Source: Bifidobacterium polysaccharolyticum (GTDB taxonomy: Bacteria > Actinomycetota > Actinomycetes > Actinomycetales > Bifidobacteriaceae). From it: 64,000 nt of DNA. The stretch lies in contig NZ_JACFQG010000002.1 of the NCBI RefSeq assembly GCF_016101585.1, positions 1 to 64,000 of the forward strand. Reading direction: 5' to 3'. Shown one piece after another: positions 17,404-26,175 of this stretch. Position 1 is the first letter of the stretch; each line of letters starts with the position of its first letter. The position numbers were made by a program, and so were the translations under genes. The notes beneath the pieces were generated by a model. It saw nothing but the letters and a program-made list of their open reading frames with translations, was not told the DNA's origin and did no database searches.

Positions 17404-17604
17404 GAACACTAACCTCGCTATTCTCTTTCTCTTCTTAAAAAGCAAAAGCGATTCTCGTTTTTCTCGCGTTTTATAAGTTCAAGGATCACAGCCCCGACGA
17501 TTCTGAAATTGCCTACTGCATTAATATTGCGGTTCCTCGGCACATAACAACCAATCACCAACATTCAGGTGTAGCATATAAACAGATATTCTGTTCAAAG
17601 GAGC
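17404..17604. promoter_or_regulatory. AT-rich leader of the ATPase gene with inverted repeat
   Basis: No gene is visible. The DNA is distinctly AT-rich. A perfect inverted repeat AACAGA-TAT-TCTGTT lies at 17581-17595, immediately before the AAAGGAG ribosome-binding site of the ATPase gene, and could be a regulator operator or an RNA hairpin limiting translation. A TAGCAT or TATAAA element just upstream may be the -10 box. Confidence 0.4.
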
Positions 17605-18810
17605 ATGATGCGGATCTTAGCCTTTGACCTCAAAGGACTTCGTTTATACGACAAGGGCGCACTACGCATGATCCTGTTCGCCGAGGATAGGATTACCGAT
17701 GGCAGCTTCACCCATCGCCTTCAGGGCACCACCTCACCGCTTGGCATCGTCACAGCCATTGGCATCTCCGGCATCAATGCCTCCGGCAAAACCACTGATC
17801 TACGCCTGCTTTCTCTAATCATCAACATTGCCAGGGGCGCCTCATTGGGTACTCAACGCTCCACCATCGATTCGCTGATGGACATTCTTGAGCCTACGAT
17901 TACAGCACGCATTATCTTCGAAGAAGACGGCGATGCTTGGCTACTCAATGCCACACTTCGACGCGCAGATCAGAACGAGGCCACCGCCGACTCTCCCTTG
18001 GTTTTTGAAAAGGAACGGCTGTGCCAGTATGCGGGCAGAAGCCTGAGCAAGATTCGTTTGAGAAGAACCATTGATGGCGATGAAGAATCCTGGGTGACTG
18101 TAGCGACTCGGGGAATGAACAAGTCCGGCGACGGAAAGGAGCTGGCTGAGGACGTCAAGAGATTCTTACCCCCCGATCGCTCTCTGATGAGCGGGATTTT
18201 GCGGGCCAAGGAGACCATGGTCACCATCTGTCTGCAAAATCCGCTGCAAATGTCCATTCCCGTCACTCCTCCATCCCAAGTGGTGCGTCTATTCGATCCG
18301 ACCATCGAACACTTAGAGGTAAGCGATCACCAATTCCATATCAAGTTCCGCAACGAAAAGCTTGAACGTAATTGTGATCCCTCACAAGCTGTGGCCATGA
18401 TATCGGCGGGAACATTTCGCGGAACATCCCTGGCGCAGCATGCTATCGAAACACTTGCACAAGGAGGTTACCTACTATTAGACGAAATCGAAAACAGCAT
18501 AAACAAGCAGTTGGTATTCGCCATCATCGATTTGTTCTCCTCTCCCGCCACTAACCCGCATGGGGCAGTACTCGTTTTTTCTACGCACTACCCTGAATTG
18601 CTGGATCATTTCACCAGAAAGGACAACATCTGGTTCGCTGTCAGACATGAGAACGCGGGATTCCAACTGGTCAGATACAACAAACTTGTCACGCGCGGTG
18701 AACTGAAGAAGAGCGTCCAGTTCATGTCAGGTACCTTGCAAGGAACGGTACCCTCAGCCGCTTCCATCAGCGCCCTGCGGAGCTACGTCAAGGATACGGT
18801 TCATGGATAG
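17605..18810 (+). CDS. AAA/ABC-type ATPase, OLD-like, candidate defence protein
   Basis: 401-residue ATPase of the SMC/OLD-like AAA group. Visible are a Walker A (GINASGKTT, residues about 54-62), a signature-like helix (ISAGTFRGTSL, about 271-281), a Walker B (GGYLLLDEIENS) and an H-loop (VFSTHYPEL). Two adjacent ATGs (17605, 17608) exist; spacing to AAAGGAG favours the second slightly. It overlaps the downstream TOPRIM-like gene by 8 bp. ATPase plus TOPRIM-type partner is the plan of OLD, Gabija and PARIS anti-phage systems, and the setting in a tRNA-linked island fits defence. I cannot assign it to one of these systems. Confidence 0.75.
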   Translation: MMRILAFDLKGLRLYDKGALRMILFAEDRITDGSFTHRLQGTTSPLGIVTAIGISGINASGKTTDLRLLSLIINIARGASLGTQRSTIDSLMDILEPTITARIIFEEDGDAWLLNATLRRADQNEATADSPLVFEKERLCQYAGRSLSKIRLRRTIDGDEESWVTVATRGMNKSGDGKELAEDVKRFLPPDRSLMSGILRAKETMVTICLQNPLQMSIPVTPPSQVVRLFDPTIEHLEVSDHQFHIKFRNEKLERNCDPSQAVAMISAGTFRGTSLAQHAIETLAQGGYLLLDEIENSINKQLVFAIIDLFSSPATNPHGAVLVFSTHYPELLDHFTRKDNIWFAVRHENAGFQLVRYNKLVTRGELKKSVQFMSGTLQGTVPSAASISALRSYVKDTVHG

Positions 18811-19365
18811 TCAAGCGATATATAACCAACCTACCTTGGTTATCTGCGAGGGATCTGCCGAAAGCGTCATCTTTGAACTCCTGCTGGCAGAAGGAAAACT
18901 GATCATTCCTAAAGATTCGCTTATTGAGGATCCGCAGACTGGTCGGCTTTATACCCGCTGCCGGAAGGATAGGGATATCGAGGAACGGTTCCTTTCCGTT
19001 ACTTATGGTTCTTCGTGCGTGAATATCGTCCGTATTATTGACTCGCCAAATGAGCGCTTTCACTTGTCGCCTCTGTACCAGTCTAAAGCCCGTGTATTTA
19101 CTCTGACTACCCGTCCGGAGATCGAGATCCTGGCCATCATCAAAGAGGGGCTTATAGGGACTGGACGCATGTCAATAACATGAAACCCAGCGAATTCTGC
19201 AAGGAGAAACTGGGGTTGCACAAGATCAAGCAGTATGCTTTCCTACGCCAATATTGGAACGATGCGGATGAGCAGTACCGAAGAAACCATCACTTCCAAA
19301 ATCATGAGCGATGTTTGGCCGAGATACTCGTTGATTATTCAGGCAACTGCACCGAGCAAGTGTGA
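18803..19365 (+). pseudogene. TOPRIM-like partner of the ATPase, frameshifted
   Basis: The first frame (18803-19183) opens with QPTLVICEGSAESVIFELL, matching the Glu-containing TOPRIM motif I, and continues to PEIEILAIIKEG, after which homology-like sequence stops. The next frame supplies YRDWTHVNNMKPSEFCKEKL and runs to 19365. A single-base change near 19150 would fuse them into one protein of about 187 residues. Alternatively the ATGA at 19180-19183 couples two separate ORFs. The second TOPRIM acidic motif is weak (only one Asp in RIIDSPNE), so nuclease function is uncertain. Overlaps the ATPase stop by 8 bp. Confidence 0.6.
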
Positions 19366-19492
19366 CCTAGGCGACATAGCCGACTAAAGTCCGTCAAAGA
19401 CCATCAGCCTAGACTGATAGATAGAAGCGACCAGGCGCTAGAGCTCCACGAGGAACCGGCACCTACAGATACCCTGACAGCAAGGGAGCCAA

Positions 19493-21532
19493 ATGAGCCA
19501 GGACCAGACACCGATTTTAGGCAGCAGGCAGAAAGAACCCCAACAGTCCTACATGCAACCGGACGGCACCTTCGACACCCAAGCCTTCCTCGACGGTCTG
19601 GATGCCATCTTCAGCGCCGGCAAGGCTCGCGACGAAGCTGAACCCTACCTGCAACAGGCGCTGGTGGATGCGGAGAATGCAGGCGATGATGCCGGACTGC
19701 TGACTGTACTGAACGAGACCATAGGATTTTACCGGTCCCAGGGCCGCCACCAAGAGAACATGTGGATGATCCAGCGGGCCATCGAGCTTGCCTCCCGAAT
19801 GCGCATCGAGGGGTCCGATGCCTGGACGACCACCCTGATCAATGCAGCCACAGGTCTGCGGGCAGCCACGAAGTACGACCAGGCTGAAGACCTCTACCGG
19901 CAGGCGCTTGCCTCCGCAGCCAAGACCCTTGGGCCCAAGGACCGGCGGCTGGCGGCCCTGCATAATAACCTGTCCATGCTCTACAGCGAAACCGACCGAC
20001 CCGACCAGGCCGAGCAGGAGCTGCGGCAAGCCATGGACATACTGGAGAATTCCAGCACCGATCCTTCCCGGGATCTGGACCTGGCCTCCACCCACACCAA
20101 TCTGGCCCTCCTGCTCATGCAGCGTAACGACAATCCACAGGCTCTGCAGGAGGCCTGGGACCAGGCTCACACAGCCTTGGACATCTATCGAACCGGCCAT
20201 CTGGAGAACAGCGCACACTATGCCTCGGCCCTTGCAGGCTTTGCCCAGGTCTGCTATTTGACCGGCCGCTTCAGGCAGTCGGTAGACACCTACCGCAAGG
20301 CCCTGACCATTATTGAGGACCGGTACGGCAAGAGCAGCGACTACTACCAGATCACCAAGGCCAATCTGGACCAGGCCCAGACCGCTGCTGAGAAAAACAG
20401 AGACAGGAATCAATCCGACCAGGTTGACGAAGTTGCGTCCATCCAAACGCAGACCAACTCAGATCGCCCCCCAGCCAGGAATCAGAACAAAGACAGCGAT
20501 CAGCATAACCCCCGCCTGGGTATTCAAGGGCTGGACCTGGCCAAGGCCTATTGGGAGCAGGTGGGCCGTCCCATGCTGGAGGAACACTACCCCCAGTATC
20601 GCGGTCGGATCGCCGTGGGATTGATGGGCCATGGATCGGACTGCTACGGCTTTGACGATGCCATCTCCCGGGATCACGATTTCGGCCCCGGCTTCTGCCT
20701 GTGGCTGACCAGGGAGGATTACCAAGCCATCGGCGACCAGTTGCAGAAGGACTATGAGGCCCTGCCCACCGAGTTCATGGGGTTCGGTTCGCGGACCGAC
20801 AGCGTCAGAGCCAAGGGGGCCAACAGACGCGTGGGCGTCTTCGAGATCGGCGCCTTCTTCGAATCACTGACCGGCTACCGGCAGGCGCCCCCGGAAGATC
20901 ATCCCCACGAGTGGCTGCTCCTGGACGAGGCCACACTGGCGGCAGCCACCAATGGCAAGATTTTCGCGGATCCTCTGGGACAGATGCTGGCCACCCGGCA
21001 AGGGTTCAAGGCCATGCCCGACGATGTGCGCTTCTGCCTGATCTCCCGCCGGCTGGGCATGATTGCTCAGGCGGGCCAGTACAACCTGCCGCGGAGTCTG
21101 CAGCGGGGTGATGGGGCTGCAGCTATGCTGTCGATTAACGAATTCGTCAAAGCCTGCGCCTCCCTGATCTTTCTGATCAACAATCCGCTGACAGTCGGTT
21201 ATCTGCCCTACTACAAGTGGACCTTCGCGGCCCTTCGCCGACTGAGCGGACGAATGGCCACCAGGCTGTCCGACCTGACCGAGCACCTGGAGGACATCCT
21301 GCGCCTGGCTTCGGCTGCCTGCTACGGGGGGCAAGGCTTTGGCGAAGGCGGCAAGGGAGCTCTGCCGTCCGCCGAACGCATTACCAAGCTTGTAGAGTCC
21401 ATCTGCGCAAGAATCGTAGAAGAGTTGCAAGCGGAGGGCTTGACCAACAGCCCGGAAACCTTCCTGGAATGGCAGCGCCCCTATGTCGAGGCCCACATTT
21501 CCAGCGACGATCCGGTTCTGCACAGCATCTGA
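19493..21532 (+). CDS. TPR protein with C-terminal DUF4037 nucleotidyltransferase-like domain
   Basis: 679 residues in two parts. Residues about 30-300 form tetratricopeptide repeats (for example YDQAEDLYRQALASAAKTLG and LAALHNNLSMLYSE). After a polar linker, residues about 350-660 match the DUF4037 type, including GLMGHGSDCYGFDDAISRDH, where the D-x-D/D-H-D-like acids sit in a nucleotidyltransferase-style loop. No function is established. It is 12 bp ahead of a DUF4125 gene with its own ribosome-binding site, and the two probably form one unit. Composition matches the core genome, so it lies outside the island. Confidence 0.8.
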   Translation: MSQDQTPILGSRQKEPQQSYMQPDGTFDTQAFLDGLDAIFSAGKARDEAEPYLQQALVDAENAGDDAGLLTVLNETIGFYRSQGRHQENMWMIQRAIELASRMRIEGSDAWTTTLINAATGLRAATKYDQAEDLYRQALASAAKTLGPKDRRLAALHNNLSMLYSETDRPDQAEQELRQAMDILENSSTDPSRDLDLASTHTNLALLLMQRNDNPQALQEAWDQAHTALDIYRTGHLENSAHYASALAGFAQVCYLTGRFRQSVDTYRKALTIIEDRYGKSSDYYQITKANLDQAQTAAEKNRDRNQSDQVDEVASIQTQTNSDRPPARNQNKDSDQHNPRLGIQGLDLAKAYWEQVGRPMLEEHYPQYRGRIAVGLMGHGSDCYGFDDAISRDHDFGPGFCLWLTREDYQAIGDQLQKDYEALPTEFMGFGSRTDSVRAKGANRRVGVFEIGAFFESLTGYRQAPPEDHPHEWLLLDEATLAAATNGKIFADPLGQMLATRQGFKAMPDDVRFCLISRRLGMIAQAGQYNLPRSLQRGDGAAAMLSINEFVKACASLIFLINNPLTVGYLPYYKWTFAALRRLSGRMATRLSDLTEHLEDILRLASAACYGGQGFGEGGKGALPSAERITKLVESICARIVEELQAEGLTNSPETFLEWQRPYVEAHISSDDPVLHSI

Positions 21533-21544
21533 AAGGAGCCAAGG

Positions 21545-22180
21545 ATGGCAAACGACAAGCAATGTCAGGATGATGAGTCCTTGCGTGAGGGGATCGTCCG
21601 CCACGAATGGGAACAGTTCCAGCAGGTCAACAACGAGGGTGGCCCGGCCAACTGTCAGGGCAACTGGCCCATGTTCCATCAGATGCGCCTGAGCCAGTTT
21701 CTGACCTGGCCTCATCCCCTGCTGGCCAGTTATGCAGACGATCTGGATCAGGCTGACGCACAGGGACGCAACCTGCTGACCGAAAAGTATGGGCGGATGA
21801 TGGAATCCACCGCCCCGGACCAGTACCACAGCAGCATTGCCCCCTACCTGCCCAGGCTGGGCCTGGATCGCCAGGAGCAGCAGGAGCACATCATCGACCG
21901 GCAGGTGGCCTGGGCCAAGGACTTCCGCGAGCGCTACCCCCGTCTAGGTCAGGAGATGCGAGTCCTGCGCACCAGTGAAGACACTCCGGAGGCCACCTCC
22001 TTCGAAACCTATCTGCGTGGCGAACTGGGCACCTATTCGGCCAGGACGCTGGATCTCTACCAATCCATGGTGGGCCAGATCGAGGCCCGGGGCGGCAACC
22101 TGACCGAGGAAACCATCCTGGCCACAGTGCAGATGAACGGCTTTGAAACCCTGGACGAAGCCGAACAGGCCCAGAACTGA
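21545..22180 (+). CDS. DUF4125-family protein
   Basis: 211-residue soluble protein matching DUF4125 features: an N-terminal HEWEQFQQVNNEGGPA, then NWPMFHQMRLSQFLTW, GRNLLTEKYGRMMEST and a C-terminal ETYLRGELGTYS. Conserved aromatic and acidic residues suggest an enzyme or RNA-binding protein, but the family has no known activity. AAAGGAG lies 6 bases before the ATG. It sits right after the TPR/DUF4037 gene, a neighbourhood that suggests the two proteins work together. Confidence 0.8.
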   Translation: MANDKQCQDDESLREGIVRHEWEQFQQVNNEGGPANCQGNWPMFHQMRLSQFLTWPHPLLASYADDLDQADAQGRNLLTEKYGRMMESTAPDQYHSSIAPYLPRLGLDRQEQQEHIIDRQVAWAKDFRERYPRLGQEMRVLRTSEDTPEATSFETYLRGELGTYSARTLDLYQSMVGQIEARGGNLTEETILATVQMNGFETLDEAEQAQN

Positions 22181-22210
22181 CCACCTGAACCACAATCATG
22201 AGGTCTATCT

Positions 22211-22238
22211 CTGCAACCAGTCGTGCTGTCGGGTAGAG
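22211..22238 (+). promoter_or_regulatory. probable promoter for a leaderless hydrolase mRNA
   Basis: CTGCAA (22211-22216) and TAGAGT (22233-22238) are spaced by 16 bases. The -10 element ends 7 bases before the GTG start of the hydrolase gene, the usual spacing for leaderless transcripts in actinobacteria. Confidence 0.4.
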
Positions 22239-22245
22239 TTGACGG

Positions 22246-23802
22246 GTGCAAAAGCTGAAACGGGCGGGTTTCACCGCCGCCTCCTTTGTGGTCATCCTGT
22301 TGGTCATGCTCCTTTTGGGCCAAGCCATGACGCCGGACTGGCGGGTAGAACCCTACCGCGACCATCTGCAGGTCTCGACCCGCTCCACTGCCGTCGCTTC
22401 GAGTTTGGGCCCCACGACCCCTGAGGGCACCCACCCAGTCAGGGAGCAGAAAATCAGCATCACTTTGGCTGGCGGAGTTCGCATCCAGGCCATCGTCAGA
22501 GAGCCAAGCGACCACAAAGGCACCGGACCAGCCTGCCTGTTCATCCATGGCGCCGGAACAGGCAAATCCTCCGAAGTATTTGGCGACCTGGCTTCAGCCA
22601 TGGCCTCAGCCGGCATCACCACACTGGTGCCCGACAAGCGTTTGGACACCTACACCACCTTCCATCGCGACTACCAGGCCATGGCCGCCGACTACGGGCG
22701 CTCCCTCGACCGTCTGCGCTCCTGGCCGGGCGTGGATCCAACCAAGGTGGGCCTGTACGCCGAGTCCGAGGGCACTTGGATATCGTCCATCATGACCGCC
22801 AAGGACCCCAGCATCGCCTTCTCCATCCTGACTTCGCCTCCCGTCTACCCGGGACGACGGCAGATGGCCATGGCGGCCACCAGCTATTTGGACTTGATTG
22901 GCGCGCCTAAGGGGATTCGCAACGTTATACCGCGTCTCATGGGCATGGACTTGTCCCTGCTGGGCCTGGAGTACGCCGACTTCCCCTCTCTGCCCTATCT
23001 GGATCAGCTGCGGATGCCGGTCATGATCAACTTCGGCACCATGGATGTTTCCATGCCAGTAGAGCAGGGTGCGCGCGAGATCATCCGCAGAACACATGCG
23101 ATCGGCAACGACAACGTGACCCTGCGCTACTACCCTACCAACCATCAGATTCGTACCGGCAGCCGGCTGGCCAAGGCCGGGTTGCCCCTTGAACCCAGAT
23201 ATACCCATAATCTGGAAGACTGGATCAACGCCGTGGCAATGGGCACCAAAGCCGATCAATGGTCAACGCCTATGATTGCCGGCAGCCAGCCCCATCAGCT
23301 CAATCAAGTGCCCAAGCACACGAATACAGGGTTGATACCTTCGCTGACCGCCCTGTTGACTCTGATGGCCAGTGGTCCCATTCTGCTGGCTGCTGCCCTG
23401 GTATCTGCCCTGATTGGAGCCTTGAGCTCACATCTGCGAGCTCGAGGCAAAGACCACCGACAGTCAGGTTTCAGCAAAGGCCTGACCGGACGGCTCTGGT
23501 CGCTAGGCCTGCTAGCCGCAGGACTTATGGCTGCCCTGCTGGCCTATGCCTTTACTGTGGTCCGCCAGGCGCTAGACCTTATGCATCTGTCATCGATGAT
23601 GGCATCATGCTGGCCCCTGTTGTCCGTCCTGTGTCTGGTACTCATCCTGCTCTTGGCGAGCACCCTGACCTCTGTCTTCAGCCGATCTGACGGCAAGCCA
23701 GCTGTTGCCGGGGCTGGCCACTGGTTTACCCTGGCCCTGACCCTGCTGGGGTCTCTGACCATCCTTGGCAGCCTGATCTTCTGGAATATCCTGGTCTTTT
23801 GA
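22246..23802 (+). CDS. membrane-associated alpha/beta hydrolase
   Basis: 518 residues starting at GTG, with an N-terminal signal-anchor helix (residues 8-27). An extracellular alpha/beta hydrolase domain spans about residues 65-340 and three or four C-terminal membrane helices follow. The nucleophile Ser is in YAESEGTWIS (G-x-S-x-G variant A-E-S-E-G), the acid is likely Asp in FGTMDVSMP, and the His is in TNHQIR. An HGAGTGKS loop forms the oxyanion region. The substrate is unknown. Its 3' end overlaps the convergent small membrane-protein gene by 198 bp, an unusually long overlap. Confidence 0.75.
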   Translation: MQKLKRAGFTAASFVVILLVMLLLGQAMTPDWRVEPYRDHLQVSTRSTAVASSLGPTTPEGTHPVREQKISITLAGGVRIQAIVREPSDHKGTGPACLFIHGAGTGKSSEVFGDLASAMASAGITTLVPDKRLDTYTTFHRDYQAMAADYGRSLDRLRSWPGVDPTKVGLYAESEGTWISSIMTAKDPSIAFSILTSPPVYPGRRQMAMAATSYLDLIGAPKGIRNVIPRLMGMDLSLLGLEYADFPSLPYLDQLRMPVMINFGTMDVSMPVEQGAREIIRRTHAIGNDNVTLRYYPTNHQIRTGSRLAKAGLPLEPRYTHNLEDWINAVAMGTKADQWSTPMIAGSQPHQLNQVPKHTNTGLIPSLTALLTLMASGPILLAAALVSALIGALSSHLRARGKDHRQSGFSKGLTGRLWSLGLLAAGLMAALLAYAFTVVRQALDLMHLSSMMASCWPLLSVLCLVLILLLASTLTSVFSRSDGKPAVAGAGHWFTLALTLLGSLTILGSLIFWNILVF

Positions 23803-24165
23803 GACAGAGCGGGTGCGCCTTGCTGATGCCAGCCAGGCTAATACAGACGCGCCAATCAGCACCACGCCCAGGGCGGCAAAAATCAATGGAATAATCCGCT
23901 GCCAGGGTATGACTATGGTCAGATCCGTACCGTAACGCAGAAAGACCAATCCTAAAGCCAACATGGTCAGAGCCAAAAGTCCAACCAGGGCGCCAAAAAT
24001 GATGGTCGGCAGGCTGGGGCCGCTAGGACGGACCGGCTCCGGCGGCTGCATCCGAACCTGATATATCGGAGGTGCCTGCGATTCAACCGGCATGACCTTG
24101 GTGGTGCGCTCCTGACGATCCAGCGGCTGGGGCTGGCCTCCTTCTGGTTGCTGTATATCAGTCAT
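23605..24165 (-). CDS. small membrane protein of the PspC module
   Basis: 186 residues if started at ATG 24165, which overlaps the PspC-protein stop by 8 bp. The Pro/Gln-rich N-terminus is followed by two membrane helices (about residues 53-75 and 90-110), then a basic stretch and a long hydrophilic tail. The tail is encoded opposite the end of the hydrolase gene. No family recognised. The coupled start implies co-expression with the PspC protein. Confidence 0.6.
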   Translation of the reverse strand: MTDIQQPEGGQPQPLDRQERTTKVMPVESQAPPIYQVRMQPPEPVRPSGPSLPTIIFGALVGLLALTMLALGLVFLRYGTDLTIVIPWQRIIPLIFAALGVVLIGASVLAWLASARRTRSVSKDQDIPEDQAAKDGQRPQQGQGQGKPVASPGNSWLAVRSAEDRGQGARQEQDEYQTQDGQQGPA

Positions 24166-26062
24166 CTTCCTGATCCTCCCCAAACTGCCATGGATTGTAG
24201 CTATAATCCCAATATTCATTGATCGAGCCGCTGTAGAGCTGCGCCCGCTTCGGCTGGGTAGCACTCCCCTGGGCTTGCACGGTGACCCGTGCACCGTCCA
24301 TGAGATTGGCTTCGACGATCAATTCGGGATCGTCGGGCATATGCCACTGATCCTCCTTGGACGCTCGCAGGGCTTCCTCCCAATTGCGTCGTTCAGCTGA
24401 TGACGACGTATTGCCCCACCACATCCGGTTTCCCTGTTCCGTCTCGGTTATCCAGTCAGCCGCGCCTGATCCCAAGACCCTGTAGAGGTCGGTGTGTTCC
24501 CTATAGGACAAACTGCACCCCTTAGGAATGAGCAAGCGAACGTCAGCATAGGCCACAGCCAGGCGCACGGTGCCCGTCGGGCAGCCTGAGACTGTACTCA
24601 CCGCATCATCCATAATCTGAACACGATGGGTACCGTGTTCCCGCTCATAACCAGTCAGGTCAATGACGGCACTTCCCTGATCCTGCGGGTCTCCGACCAG
24701 CGCGGTGCCGCGGCGATAACGCCTCATGTCCGCACTGCTCGCCCCCAACGAGCGCCCATAGTTGCTGCCGTTAACTTGAACTGTGGCGTAGTCGGCCAAG
24801 ATCCTGCGGTTCTGGGTTTGCTCAATGCCTGGTATGGCCGAACCGGTAGCCAGAATCAGAACAACCAGGCTGGCCATCAAGGCAATGGGAGTCAATCCTC
24901 CTGACCTGCGGCCCATCAAGCCCAGGATCAGTATGACCACGCCAAGTGTCAGCGTGACGCCTCCAGCCCAGATTAGAGCGTAGGCCAAGGTCGCATTCAA
25001 TCCGCGATAGGGGTTCGTGGCCATCCACCAGACCCCTGCACCGGAGACCAGGATCAGTCCCGACAGAAGACTGACCAGCACAGGTCCGGCGGGACGACGC
25101 CGCAGCCGGGGCGGAACCGACGGAGCCTTACGGGCCATTCCCGGCCCTGTCGAGAATGACCCGGCTGTACCATAGCCCGGCCAGGCACTGAATCCATACG
25201 ACTGATTCTTGTTCCCAGCAGGTTCTGCAGGGCCTTCTGCCCCTGTCCAACCTCCGGGAGCTGCACCAGCGCTGGGATTGCCCCCATCTTGCGTATTATT
25301 CGAATCGCTGCCGGCGTTTACCGAATCCTCTGTCTCAGAGATGGGTCCAGGAGAGGCTACATCCCCTTGTTGCTCCGAAGTTCCATACGAATCGGAATGC
25401 TCTGGCTGATCCTTGTATCCTTCCGAACTCGCATCACTTGCTGTCTGTGCATTGCTTCGCGTCCCTGTGTAATCCTGGTATCCCTCATACCCTGAAAAGC
25501 TCGGAAACTCAGGCTGATTCGAATACCACTGCGAACCTGCACCACTCGGCCGTTCCGAATACTGCGGTCCCATCACCCAAGGATCGCCCGAAACCGGCCT
25601 GCCGGCATCCGGCCCAGCCCAGTACCCTCTCTGGTACTCCAGGGCCTTATTGCGACTCCACCGGATAAGGAGATACAAAATCAATGCACCCAAAGCCAGG
25701 GAAACGATTCCGACTCCAGGAATCAGGATGGCCAGCAGCCAGTAAATGATAATACCCACCATGGAAGCATGCCAAATTCCGTGAATCAGCTCCTGGGCGA
25801 TAATGACCCCACGCCGATCCGGCAAGACGAACCAGGCAAAACCATAGAAGGCGGCACCAGTGCCGAAGAGAAAGACCGCCAAAATCATCAGCGCTCTGAC
25901 CAGGGTTACGCTCCAGCCCAGCCGACGGGCCAAGGCTACGCAGACGCCGCCGATCCATCCCTGGTCGCGGATCAGATAGGACTCCCTGCAGGCGCGGAAG
26001 AACTTGTCGGACTTCCACCGCCAGCCGTTATCAGGGCCATTGCCGTTCATGTCGCTACTCAT
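24158..26062 (-). CDS. PspC-domain membrane protein
   Basis: 634 residues. The N-terminal PspC domain (LIRDQGWIGGVCVALARR and the helix LVRALMILAVFLFG) is followed by another membrane pair near residues 95-135. A Gly/Ser/Tyr-rich cytosolic or linker region lies at 150-290. A second group of helices (310-400) is followed by a C-terminal domain of about 230 residues that may be an extracytoplasmic beta-rich sensor. Divergent from a PspC-domain histidine kinase, giving a bacterial LiaF/PspC-like envelope-stress module. The C-terminal domain is not recognised further. Confidence 0.8.
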   Translation of the reverse strand: MSSDMNGNGPDNGWRWKSDKFFRACRESYLIRDQGWIGGVCVALARRLGWSVTLVRALMILAVFLFGTGAAFYGFAWFVLPDRRGVIIAQELIHGIWHASMVGIIIYWLLAILIPGVGIVSLALGALILYLLIRWSRNKALEYQRGYWAGPDAGRPVSGDPWVMGPQYSERPSGAGSQWYSNQPEFPSFSGYEGYQDYTGTRSNAQTASDASSEGYKDQPEHSDSYGTSEQQGDVASPGPISETEDSVNAGSDSNNTQDGGNPSAGAAPGGWTGAEGPAEPAGNKNQSYGFSAWPGYGTAGSFSTGPGMARKAPSVPPRLRRRPAGPVLVSLLSGLILVSGAGVWWMATNPYRGLNATLAYALIWAGGVTLTLGVVILILGLMGRRSGGLTPIALMASLVVLILATGSAIPGIEQTQNRRILADYATVQVNGSNYGRSLGASSADMRRYRRGTALVGDPQDQGSAVIDLTGYEREHGTHRVQIMDDAVSTVSGCPTGTVRLAVAYADVRLLIPKGCSLSYREHTDLYRVLGSGAADWITETEQGNRMWWGNTSSSAERRNWEEALRASKEDQWHMPDDPELIVEANLMDGARVTVQAQGSATQPKRAQLYSGSINEYWDYSYNPWQFGEDQEDD

Positions 26063-26175
26063 GTCTTCATTACAACACCCAGCCAGCGCAAATCTTATGG
26101 GGGAACACCCTGATTCGACCCTGATTTCTTCCGTTTATCGCCTTATCGGCACCATCCGAAAACGATAATGGAAGC

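Noticed and set aside
14853-19492. Second copy of the tRNA-Pro 3' end as attachment repeat
   Set aside because: I looked for TTCAAATCCCCC and nearby variants to the right of the tRNA and saw none, so an att pair is not claimed.
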